The translations under genes and the position numbers were made by a program. Of a stretch of DNA of 40,006 nt, positions 16,481-22,693 are shown one piece after another; the first letter of the stretch is position 1; every line of letters starts with the position of its first letter. The notes under the pieces are model-generated. The model did not search any database and was not told the origin of the DNA. It saw only the letters and a program-made list of their open reading frames with translations. Location: NCBI GenBank assembly GCA_020848815.1, contig JADLHL010000203.1:1-40006 (forward strand), written 5' to 3'. Source of the stretch: Chitinophagaceae bacterium (GTDB lineage Bacteria > Bacteroidota > Bacteroidia > Chitinophagales > Chitinophagaceae).

Positions 16481-18382
16481 ATGAAATATTGGAGCATACT
16501 CACACTGGCGGCACTCCTGCATACCTGTGCCATAGCACAGCAATATGCGGTGGCGCTTATTCCCGATTCGCTGCGCAAAGCTGCGAACGTGGTAAAAAGA
16601 ACCGACGTACATGAAGTAACCATTGAAAGCAAACTGCGGGCCGAATACCGCTACACCGTGGCCTACACTATTCTCAATGCGCAGGGCGATAATTATGCCA
16701 CGCATTACGAACGGTACGACAAGTTTCAATCCATCAACCACATTGAAGCCCATTTGTACGATGCCTTGGGCAACAAAATAAAGTCGCTTAAAAAAAATGA
16801 AATCAACGATTTGAGCGGCATGGGTGCCGGCACCGAAATATCCGACGACAGAATAAAGTCATTTGGCTTTTACCACAAAACCTATCCTTTCACCGTGGAG
16901 TTTATAGTGTCGGTGAATATGAAGGGCCTCATGTTTTTACCCAACTGGTTTGCCATAGAAGGAGAGCGGCTGGCGGTAGAGCAAAGCAGTTTCGAAATTA
17001 CAACAGCCCCCGGTATTTCGGTATTGAGCAAGGCCTTTAACTATCCCGGGCAGCCCGTGCAAACCAGCAACAACGGCCAGCAAAAAATAAAATGGGAAGT
17101 ACGCCAGCTGCCAGCCATACAACATGAGTATGCTGCACCACCGTGGCACGAAATCACCCCGGCAGTGTTTACGGCCATGAAAAATTTTCAGATGGATGAG
17201 TATGAAGGCAGCAATGAAAGCTGGGAGAAACTTGGTGCTTTTTTTTATGAAATGATTAAAGGCCGCGATGAACTACCCCCTTTGCTGAAAGGGAAGGTAC
17301 AGGAGTTGATTGCGGGCAAAAATTCTACCCGGGAAAAAGTGGAAGTTCTCTACAAATACATGCAGGAAAATACCCGCTACATCAGCATACAACTGGGCAT
17401 AGGCGGCTGGCAACCTTTTGATGCAGCCTTTGTGTACAACAAAAAATATGGCGATTGTAAAGCGCTAACGAACTATATGCATGCCATGCTGAAGGAAGCC
17501 AATATCCCTTCCATTTACACCAAGGTGATGGCTGGTGCAAACATTACCCGTTTCATGGAAGATTTTCCTACACAACAATTTAATCATGTAATACTATGTG
17601 TGCCACAAGATAAAGACAGTATTTGGCTGGAATGTACCAGCCAAACTTTGCCCGCAGGATACCTCGGCAATTTTACCAATAACCGCCCGGTATTGCTGGT
17701 GAAGGAAACCGGCAGCAAACTGGTGCGTACCCCTCACTACAACGAACAGCAAAACCTACAGCTGCGCCAGGTAAAAGCAAGGCTTAGCGGCGAAGGTCAT
17801 TTAATCATTAATGCCAATACCATATACCGTGCTATGCAACAAGATGATTTGCATGGTGTGATACATGCCCTCACACCCGATAAGCAAAAAGAGTGGTTGC
17901 AACAGCGGTTTGCAATGGGCACATACGAAATCAAAAACTTCACCTATAGCGAACGCATGAAAGCTTTGCCGGAGCTGGAAGAAAACATTGACATAGTGGT
18001 AAGCAACTACGCACAGGTAACCGGCAAGCGGTTGATGTTTGCCCCCAATGTAATGTCGAAGGGTAACTGGCGGCTCAATCAGGATTCATCTCGCAAGGCA
18101 GATATTGTATTTACATATCCTTACACCGATATAGATACTGTAACCATTGATGTAGGAACGGGCTACAAAGTAGAAGCGCTGCCCAAGGCGGTACATTTTA
18201 CCACGGCCTTTGGCAGCTATCAATCGAGCTGCGAGTATAAAGATGGCACCGTGTTGTACTATCGCCGTATGCAGCGCAAAGAGGGCCGTTTTGCCGCCAG
18301 CCAATGGAAGGAACTGGAGCAGTTTTTTGAAAACATCACCAAGGCCGACCGCAGCCGCATTGTGCTGGTGAAAGCAGAATGA
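16481..18382 (+). CDS. DUF3857/transglutaminase-like secreted protein (catalytic residues present)
   Basis: A 633-residue exported protein with signal peptide 1-19 (HTCAIAQ), DUF3857 domain about 45-210 and transglutaminase-like domain about 270-390. The catalytic elements are YGDCKALTNYM with C326 and QQFNHVILCV with H369. The third residue is in IWLECTS, where Glu replaces the usual Asp, a form often seen in Bacteroidota members. The C-terminal part is beta-rich. It is the second gene of a two-gene operon with the degenerate paralogue at 14421. A weak hairpin (about 18418-18432) followed by TAATTTT may end the transcript. The integron-like array boundary begins 65 bp downstream. Confidence 0.86.
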   Translation: MKYWSILTLAALLHTCAIAQQYAVALIPDSLRKAANVVKRTDVHEVTIESKLRAEYRYTVAYTILNAQGDNYATHYERYDKFQSINHIEAHLYDALGNKIKSLKKNEINDLSGMGAGTEISDDRIKSFGFYHKTYPFTVEFIVSVNMKGLMFLPNWFAIEGERLAVEQSSFEITTAPGISVLSKAFNYPGQPVQTSNNGQQKIKWEVRQLPAIQHEYAAPPWHEITPAVFTAMKNFQMDEYEGSNESWEKLGAFFYEMIKGRDELPPLLKGKVQELIAGKNSTREKVEVLYKYMQENTRYISIQLGIGGWQPFDAAFVYNKKYGDCKALTNYMHAMLKEANIPSIYTKVMAGANITRFMEDFPTQQFNHVILCVPQDKDSIWLECTSQTLPAGYLGNFTNNRPVLLVKETGSKLVRTPHYNEQQNLQLRQVKARLSGEGHLIINANTIYRAMQQDDLHGVIHALTPDKQKEWLQQRFAMGTYEIKNFTYSERMKALPELEENIDIVVSNYAQVTGKRLMFAPNVMSKGNWRLNQDSSRKADIVFTYPYTDIDTVTIDVGTGYKVEALPKAVHFTTAFGSYQSSCEYKDGTVLYYRRMQRKEGRFAASQWKELEQFFENITKADRSRIVLVKAE

Positions 18383-18446
18383 TAGGTGCTTGAAAGAATA
18401 TGTGTAGTAAGCTAAGGAGCCCGGCAAGCGGGTAATTTTGAATGAA
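18383..18446. other. Spacer between DUF3857 operon and conserved array-boundary block
   Basis: 64 bp after the DUF3857 stop. It contains a short CCCG/CGGG hairpin at about 18419-18432 that may act as a weak terminator. No gene. Confidence 0.3.
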
Positions 18447-18513
18447 GCTCCCAACCCGGCCTTTGGGCCGGCAATGTGGCTACCAACTTTGTATTGGAGA
18501 AGAGACTAACGTT
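18447..18513. repeat. 67-bp array-boundary repeat, copy A
   Basis: Matches 38321-38387 at 63 of 67 positions. It holds a perfect CCGGCC/GGCCGG hairpin whose 4-nt loop differs between copies (TTTG here, ATGG there), and it ends in the R' box of attC1 (CTAACG on the plus strand). On the minus strand it directly follows the last attC of the cassette array. Outside these 67 bp the two loci differ. Confidence 0.9.
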
Positions 18514-18635
18514 GAAGCATTGGCGTTGTGGCGGAAATAGCATTCCGTCATCCGAATATAGTACAAAAGCTAAATAGTAGCACAACTGTTGAGCCTATAT
18601 TCGTCAGCCGCAATAACGCCAATGCAATGTTAGCG
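18504..18635 (-). repeat. attC1, integron-like recombination site (last in array)
   Basis: 132-bp imperfect palindrome. On the minus strand the boxes are CGCTAAC (R'') and GTTAGTC (R'). The arms pair GCATTGGCGTT with AACGCCAATGC (11 bp), then GCGG with CCGC. The R'' side begins AACA and the R' side ends in CGTT, the asymmetry of canonical attC sites. The stop of the upstream cassette gene (18630-18632) lies inside the R'' box. The predicted crossover is between G18510 and T18509 on the minus strand. Confidence 0.82.
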
Positions 18636-19211
18636 GCTGTTTTGTTGTCGTGTTAGCCTTTTCACTTTTTCAGATGCAATATTTCTTATCTTCTTGTTCT
18701 TACCATTTATTGCAAGTTCTTGAAGTTGATTTAGGTCTGAAATATCAAGAATGTATTCGTGAATAGCACTGTCGCCTTTTACAAGGCATTCTCTAAAAAG
18801 GGCTGTTGTCAACTTACTGGCTTTTAATTGTCGTAATAAAGTTTGTCTTGTTACAACCTTTTCTGTCCACTCACCAAAATGTCCAATTGATTTAGAGAGT
18901 TTTTCAAACTGAAAATCTGTCAAGTTTACCTTGGTGAAAAGGTCGACTGCTGCTGAACCTGCCATTAATTGGTCATTGTCCGCAAATGTCAGTTCCAAAT
19001 AATTGTCAAACTCAATATCGGATAGTTTATTTTTAGAACTTAAATAGTGTCTGAATGTGTGATAGCGATAATGTTCTGTATTTTGGTCATCGCTATTATC
19101 AAAAGTTTGTTCTTGTTCAATTAAATAGTCAATAGTCAAAACGCCATAGTCCAACCATAAAGTTGTGTAGCCGATTTTGCTTAACTTATTTTTTAGTTGT
19201 TTGTCTGTCAT
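18630..19211 (-). CDS. Hypothetical cassette protein (cassette e), helical
   Basis: 193 residues, not recognised. No signal peptide or membrane segment is seen. The sequence is acidic and mostly helical by eye, with WLDYGVLTIDYLIEQEQTF near the N-terminus and a C-terminal stretch (LNQLQELAINGKNKKIRNIA, about 160-179) that resembles a HEAT-like or leucine-rich-variant repeat seen in adaptor proteins. It is AT-rich compared with flanking genes. It starts 27 bp after the R' box of attC2, and its stop codon lies inside the R'' box of attC1, a packing typical of integron cassettes. No function can be assigned. Confidence 0.75.
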   Translation of the reverse strand: MTDKQLKNKLSKIGYTTLWLDYGVLTIDYLIEQEQTFDNSDDQNTEHYRYHTFRHYLSSKNKLSDIEFDNYLELTFADNDQLMAGSAAVDLFTKVNLTDFQFEKLSKSIGHFGEWTEKVVTRQTLLRQLKASKLTTALFRECLVKGDSAIHEYILDISDLNQLQELAINGKNKKIRNIASEKVKRLTRQQNSR

Positions 19212-19231
19212 TATGGTCTGTCTAAAATAGC

Positions 19232-19425
19232 AGCCAACGTTGAAGCATTGGCGATGTGGCGGTAATAGAATTCCTTCGCCCTTGAACCAATGCGGGTTAA
19301 AGATATAGTGTTGATTGTAAATTCAAAAGCTTAATTAATAACGTCAAGCCAGAATTGTAGTTGATTATTTATTAAATGCTGAATTTAATTTCTTCAGCCG
19401 CCATAACGCCAATGCATTGTTGGCT
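19232..19425 (-). repeat. attC2, integron-like recombination site
   Basis: 194-bp imperfect palindrome, with perfectly complementary outer boxes AGCCAAC and GTTGGCT on the minus strand. Inner arms GCATTGGCG/CGCCAATGC (9 bp) and GGCGG/CCGCC (5 bp). The AACA/CGTT asymmetry gives the minus orientation. The terminal loop contains AATAGAATTCC, also found in variant form in attC1 and the 38384 site. Confidence 0.85.
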
Positions 19426-19429
19426 GCAG

Positions 19430-19966
19430 TTAATTTTTAAATAGTCCTCTCGTTTTAAATACAGTTTTCTTCTTTTGATTGAACAATTTCTGTAATGTCT
19501 CACCATGTTTTCCTACCCAAGAATTATTTTTTGATTTCAGTAACGGGTCGAACTGATATTTCTGGTGAAAATAATAGCTACCATCCTCACTTTTTGAGAG
19601 ATATAAGAGCACAGGTGAATGATTTTCAAATGCCGGTCGCCCATAGTGGTCGAATGTTTTGAAAACAATCGTATCAATTTTAAGGTCATTAAATACAGAT
19701 TGCAAAACTTTGTACTTTGCTTCAAAGGCATTGTCCATAATGAAACTTCTTCGCTGAACTATCGTGTCGCCAGTGGTCGAATCTATATCTATGCTTTTAG
19801 GTTTGTCATAGTCTGCATTAGGGTCGTACTCTTTAAGCGAGATCTTTTCACCCACAAATGCAAAAAGATTTACAGTGGTATCAACTAAAAGCTGCTTTTT
19901 CTTTTCTTTTGATTGTCCAAAGCTCACGTGTGAAAGTAGTAAGAGTAGAAGTAAGAGTCTTGTCAT
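19430..19966 (-). CDS. Hypothetical secreted cassette protein (cassette d)
   Basis: 178 residues, not recognised. A clear signal peptide (MTRLLLLLLLLSHVSFGQ, cleavage near 17-18) directs it to the periplasm or outer membrane. The mature part is charged, with a Lys-rich C-terminus (NQKKKTVFKTRGLFKN), and holds aromatic-rich beta-like stretches such as YYFHQKYQFDPLLKS. It is AT-rich compared with flanking genes. The stop at 19430 is 4 bp from the R'' box of attC2, and the ATG is 45 bp after the R' box of attC3, which matches cassette spacing. No family assignment is possible by eye. Confidence 0.75.
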   Translation of the reverse strand: MTRLLLLLLLLSHVSFGQSKEKKKQLLVDTTVNLFAFVGEKISLKEYDPNADYDKPKSIDIDSTTGDTIVQRRSFIMDNAFEAKYKVLQSVFNDLKIDTIVFKTFDHYGRPAFENHSPVLLYLSKSEDGSYYFHQKYQFDPLLKSKNNSWVGKHGETLQKLFNQKKKTVFKTRGLFKN

Positions 19967-20004
19967 ATTGAAAAGATAAAATTATAGAGGATTTCCGCAA
20001 TTGC

Positions 20005-20199
20005 AGCCAACGTTCGAGTATTTGCGAAGGCAGGGAATTCGTTGAATGTCTAGCCCGGAACAAATGCCCAATTGAAAATATGTTGTTGAAGTTATGAACT
20101 ATAGCTGAACATCGAACGTCGAGCCGGAACCGCTGCTGATGCTTGCACATAGTTAATGTTACAATGCCAGCCCTGCTTTTGCAAATACTATTGTTGTAA
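20005..20199 (-). repeat. attC3, integron-like recombination site
   Basis: 195-bp imperfect palindrome with minus-strand boxes TTACAAC (R'') and GTTGGCT (R'). Arms AGTATTTGC/GCAAATACT (9 bp) and GCAGGG/CCCTGC (6 bp). Its loop (about 20070-20130) resembles the loop of the interrupted attC at 38384-38520 (TTGAAAA...TTGAAG...GAACTA.AGCT). Confidence 0.82.
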
Positions 20200-20206
20200 G
20201 CCGTTT

Positions 20207-20779
20207 TTATTTTGTCAGTAAGGAATCTATGCTTTTGCAAAGTCCTTCAAAATAGGAAGGTCTCGGTGCAAACGTGTCAACTATTATTCCATTCTTATCA
20301 ACAAGCATATACTTTGGAAATGTTGTTGTCTGTTTGCCGTCAATAACAGATTCAATAACTGTTGTCATTTCTAAGAATGATGGAACTATCAAGTGTAAAC
20401 CCGAAATCTTATTTTGTTTAATTATTTTTTTTTGTTCGGATTCTCTAAAGGTGTCGTCAAAACCTCCGTTTGTGTAAACTATTTGAAATGGCTTATTGTC
20501 GAATTTGTCGTAAAGCTTTTTAAAATAAGGTATGTCAACTTTAAAATCAGGATTGTCAACATAAAAATATAAGGCAACAAAAGTTACTTTTCCTTTAAAC
20601 TGTTCTTTTTTGAAGATGTCACCATATGTTTTTATGCCCGTTGTGTCAAGTGTCAAAAATTTAATTTTGTCATTCCCTTTGAACGAAGAGTAATAAAAAT
20701 AGTCAATGGTTTTATAACCATAATAACCAACAAAGAGTGTCAACAAACCTAAGACCGAATATTTTTTGAGTGTTGTCAT
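20207..20779 (-). CDS. Membrane-anchored thioredoxin-like cassette protein lacking the CxxC motif (cassette c)
   Basis: 190 residues from the ATG at 20779 (MTTLKKYSVLGLLTLFVGYY), which begins 15 bp inside the cassette. The longer reading from 20860 would run through attC4 and is rejected. Residues about 8-22 are an N-terminal membrane anchor. The rest resembles TlpA/ResA-type thioredoxin folds: FKGKVTFVALYFYVDNPDFK (about 62-81) sits where WCxPC is expected but has no cysteines, and FPKYMLVDKNGIIVDTFAPRPS (about 154-175) matches the cis-Pro and beta-hairpin region of redoxins. It therefore cannot do thiol-disulfide exchange by the usual mechanism. Its stop is 8 bp from the R'' box of attC3. 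Family identity is moderate by eye. Confidence 0.72.
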   Translation of the reverse strand: MTTLKKYSVLGLLTLFVGYYGYKTIDYFYYSSFKGNDKIKFLTLDTTGIKTYGDIFKKEQFKGKVTFVALYFYVDNPDFKVDIPYFKKLYDKFDNKPFQIVYTNGGFDDTFRESEQKKIIKQNKISGLHLIVPSFLEMTTVIESVIDGKQTTTFPKYMLVDKNGIIVDTFAPRPSYFEGLCKSIDSLLTK

Positions 20780-20787
20780 AAAATGGC

Positions 20788-20892
20788 TTACAACGCCTGC
20801 GGCTTTCTGCTGCGGCGTTCCAAATGTTGAGTAAAGTATTTGCTGAATGTAGTACGTCAAGCCGGGCCGTAGCAGAAAACCGTATGTTGGGC
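20788..20892 (-). repeat. attC4, integron-like recombination site
   Basis: 105-bp imperfect palindrome, minus-strand boxes GCCCAAC (R'') and GTTGTAA (R'). Long arms CGGTTTTCTGCTACGGC/GCCGCAGCAGAAAGCCG (15 of 17 paired). This is the shortest of the set and within the known length range of attC sites. Confidence 0.85.
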
Positions 20893-20940
20893 GAAGGCGG
20901 TTGATTAATTAGATTTTGTCAAACTTAAAAAATAAAAATT

Positions 20941-21219
20941 ATGTACAGTTGTGAAGGTGAATATTTAGCTGCTATGTCAGCACAAGCAGAGGCAGAAGCC
21001 GAAATGGAACAATACAGGCAGTATCAGGAATATTTAGATAACCTGATAGAAGCTAAACAGTTTGAATTGTTTAGCATAGAGTATTGTTTGGATTTGTTAA
21101 TGTCAAGGGATTTTGAAAAAAGCGGGTTAACTCCACAGCAATATTTGTCAAAAAAGAAGGAGCAATTACAGCTACCAAAAGAGCCTGTAAAAAGTGAAAG
21201 TCAAACCTTAGATTTTTAG
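20941..21219 (+). CDS. Hypothetical small cassette protein (cassette b), antisense to attC
   Basis: 92 residues, not recognised, acidic and helical, with a possible coiled coil (SAQAEAEAEMEQYRQYQEYLDNL, about 13-35). It is the only well-supported cassette gene on the plus strand, against the orientation of all attC sites, and it fills the cassette between attC4 and attC5 (49 bp from one box, 14 bp from the other). Reverse-oriented genes in cassettes usually need their own promoter; AT-rich sequence with TAGATTTTG at about 20911-20919 is a near match to a -7 box. No partner gene supports a toxin-antitoxin reading. Confidence 0.65.
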   Translation: MYSCEGEYLAAMSAQAEAEAEMEQYRQYQEYLDNLIEAKQFELFSIEYCLDLLMSRDFEKSGLTPQQYLSKKKEQLQLPKEPVKSESQTLDF

Positions 21220-21232
21220 GGTGGTAGCTTTC

Positions 21233-21365
21233 GCCCAACGAAAAGGGCTTTGCGTAGTTTGGGGATTAGTCCCCGTTCTGCTGCCAGCCCGCAAAACCGA
21301 TACCATGAGTACAAAAGTTGAAGGGCAATCCGTCAGCCCAAATGACGCAAAACCCGATGTTGCAG
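21233..21365 (-). repeat. attC5, integron-like recombination site (first attC of array)
   Basis: 133-bp imperfect palindrome, minus-strand boxes CTGCAAC (R'') and GTTGGGC (R'). Arms GGGTTTTGCGTCATTTGGG and its partner pair at 16 of 19 positions. The AACA/CGTT asymmetry again gives the minus orientation. Confidence 0.85.
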
Positions 21366-21541
21366 GCAGTCCCGTGTCGTCAAGCCCTACATGGTCAGAA
21401 GAAGCTGAACAATTAAAAATAGCAACCGCCATACGTGGTGTCGTTAAGACTGTGAACGGTCTGTCTGTTAGTCAGATACAGCAAGTATTAAAGTCTGCGG
21501 AAAATTACATTATGCTTTTACCACTTCAAACAGATTATTAG
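21305..21541 (+). CDS. Possible small protein starting inside attC5
   Basis: A 78-residue reading frame from the ATG at 21305 (MSTKVEGQSVSPNDAKPDV). The first 20 or so codons lie inside attC5; the rest (EEAEQLKIATAIRGVVKTVNGLSVSQIQQVLKSAENYI) looks like ordinary amphipathic helical protein. It runs against the cassette direction and its 3' end overlaps the minus-strand gene at 21510 by 32 bp. It may be real or a chance open frame. A frame open through an attC palindrome is plausible but unproven. Confidence 0.35.
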   Translation: MSTKVEGQSVSPNDAKPDVAGSPVSSSPTWSEEAEQLKIATAIRGVVKTVNGLSVSQIQQVLKSAENYIMLLPLQTDY

Positions 21542-21767
21542 CGTCTTTATTTGTGGCTATTATGCTACTAAATTCATTTTTTGCGTGCAAACCAAGAGCT
21601 TCTTTGATTGCTGCTTCATATTCAGGTTTTACAGTTATTGAAAATGAATTGTTTGTGGATTGCTTTGCTAATAAAATAGTGTCAGAAGATAAAAACACTT
21701 GCTTGTTTTCGTAAGCCTGTGGCCCAACTGGTTTTACTGAAATAGTTACTTTAATAAATTGTGTCAT
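21510..21767 (-). CDS. Hypothetical small cassette protein (cassette a, second gene)
   Basis: 85 residues, not recognised, beginning MTQFIKVTISVKPVGPQ. It looks soluble, with beta-strand-like N-terminal half and a helical part (YEAAIKEALGLHAKNEFSS). No signal peptide or membrane segment. It follows the 155-residue gene at 21813 with 45 bp between, so the two may be one transcript from the array head. It stops 144 bp before attC5, further than the other cassette genes. No function assigned. Confidence 0.6.
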   Translation of the reverse strand: MTQFIKVTISVKPVGPQAYENKQVFLSSDTILLAKQSTNNSFSITVKPEYEAAIKEALGLHAKNEFSSIIATNKDANNLFEVVKA

Positions 21768-21812
21768 AAAATAAGTGTGTTATGAATGAAAAAGAATGGG
21801 TGAAGAAAATTT

Positions 21813-22280
21813 CTAATTTGCGAACCATAATTTTAATCGGTCTAATATGCCAAATACTTCTGCTAATCTTAGAAGTAGCAGACATACTGAAACTATTGTA
21901 GCTGTTATGGCCATAAACCTTGTTGAAGGGTAAGTTTTATACACTCTTTCTGCATTAGCTAAATCTACTTCTAATTTTCTGTCTGAAAGTGCGGCTCTTT
22001 GTTTGTTTATTGTTTCATCGGTGCTTTGTTTTTCGCAAATCCCCTTGTATTTCCCTTCTGATATAAATATTTCAGTCGAGCCACTGTATGTGTAGTATCC
22101 GTTGCTATAGTTAAGGTGCTTGTCTATTTCTGTAAGTCTTTTCAGTGCTGTTTGTATGTGCGGGTTTGATTTCCCACCAAGTCTATCATATATGATACTG
22201 CTAACCATAGATTGCATATTGTGTGTCTCAAACAGTTCAATTATTTTGTCGGCAGTAACAAGCGGTTCAACGTACTTCAT
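21813..22280 (-). CDS. Hypothetical membrane-anchored cassette protein (cassette a, first gene)
   Basis: 155 residues, not recognised. The N-terminal part looks like a small winged-helix or helical domain: DKIIELFETHNMQSMVSSII (about 10-29), then PHIQTALKRLTEIDKHL and a YYTYSG beta turn. A charged linker (about 85-110) is followed by one transmembrane helix, FMAITATIVSVCLLLLRLAEVFGIL (about 121-145), near the C-terminus, so the N-terminal domain would face the cytoplasm or periplasm on a tail anchor. It is the first gene of the array, 93 bp after the cassette start and downstream of the possible array promoter. Confidence 0.68.
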   Translation of the reverse strand: MKYVEPLVTADKIIELFETHNMQSMVSSIIYDRLGGKSNPHIQTALKRLTEIDKHLNYSNGYYTYSGSTEIFISEGKYKGICEKQSTDETINKQRAALSDRKLEVDLANAERVYKTYPSTRFMAITATIVSVCLLLLRLAEVFGILDRLKLWFAN

Positions 22281-22693
22281 TGTGTGTTAAATTTTCAAAA
22301 CAAAATACCCTTCCAGTCCCCCTCTGTCCACGCCCCCAAGTAAAATAAACGTGAAGTGCGGATTGACTGCAACTCAAAAATAGACGACACTACCCGATTT
22401 TTCTACATTGATAATCAATCTTTTTTTTAAGGCAATCTACATTGCCTGTAGCCTTTTCAATTGTTGTATCAACAACAGGTAACTAATTCACGTGCTTCGT
22501 ACTCCTTCCTGTCTTTCCTCCTTCGTGATTCCCACCACCCACCATTCCCGCCTTTTTTTCAGGTCTCAATATTCCCATCTGCCGTTCAGGCTGCTTTTGC
22601 GCCACGCCGCTGCCAGTATTGCAGCAAAACGGGTGCTGGTTTGAGGTTTGATGCATTTGGTTTGTCCATCCGTATCAACACAAATAATTACAT
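22281..22693. other. Intergenic region: array head and clpB upstream region
   Basis: 413 bp between the first cassette gene (minus) and clpB (plus). It holds the cassette start GTTGCAG (22373-22367, minus), which lacks a palindromic partner on its clpB side and so could be an attI-like entry site. It also holds a -7-like box, a hairpin AGGCAA/TTGCCT at about 22431-22448, and TTGTTG/CAACAA at about 22463-22477. The next 200 bp is pyrimidine-rich. No integrase gene or remnant was seen. Confidence 0.45.
22375..22382 (-). promoter_or_regulatory. Candidate array-head -7 promoter box
   Basis: TATTTTTG on the minus strand is a perfect TAnnTTTG match immediately before the first cassette boundary (22373), pointing into the array. 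No TTTG -33 box is found at the right distance, so the call rests on one 8-mer and its position. Confidence 0.35.

Larger units (their letters stand above)
18510..22372 (-). mobile_element. Integrase-less integron-like gene cassette array (five cassettes)
   Basis: Five cassettes read on the minus strand: a 22372-21239, b 21238-20794, c 20793-20011, d 20010-19238, e 19237-18510. Each ends in an attC-like palindrome. The first bases of a cassette and the R'' box of its own attC are inverted copies: cassette b GTTGGGCGAA (10 bp), c GTTGTAAGCC (10 bp), d GTTGGCTGCA (10 bp), a GTTGCAG (7 bp); e matches only partly. This is what excision as a closed circle requires. Genes are AT-rich compared with their neighbours and stop 0-8 bp before attC in c, d and e. 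There is no integrase gene; clpB lies upstream and the DUF3857 operon downstream, both of ordinary composition. Confidence 0.8.

Noticed and set aside
20780..20860. Longer N-terminus for the thioredoxin-like cassette protein
   Set aside because: The extra 27 codons lie in attC4, outside the cassette; the ATG at 20779 starts the signal anchor.
18504..21365. The five palindromes as copies of one MITE or of simple terminators
   Set aside because: Arm sequences differ between copies while staying self-complementary, and the outer boxes match the other end of the same cassette, not a common MITE end. They are too long and lack T-tracts for terminators.
20941..21767. Toxin-antitoxin pair in the cassettes
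   Set aside because: The small genes are in opposite orientations or different cassettes and none resembles a known toxin or antitoxin family.
22367..22373. Sixth attC at the array head
   Set aside because: Only the 7-bp box is present; there is no second arm and the AACG asymmetry is missing.
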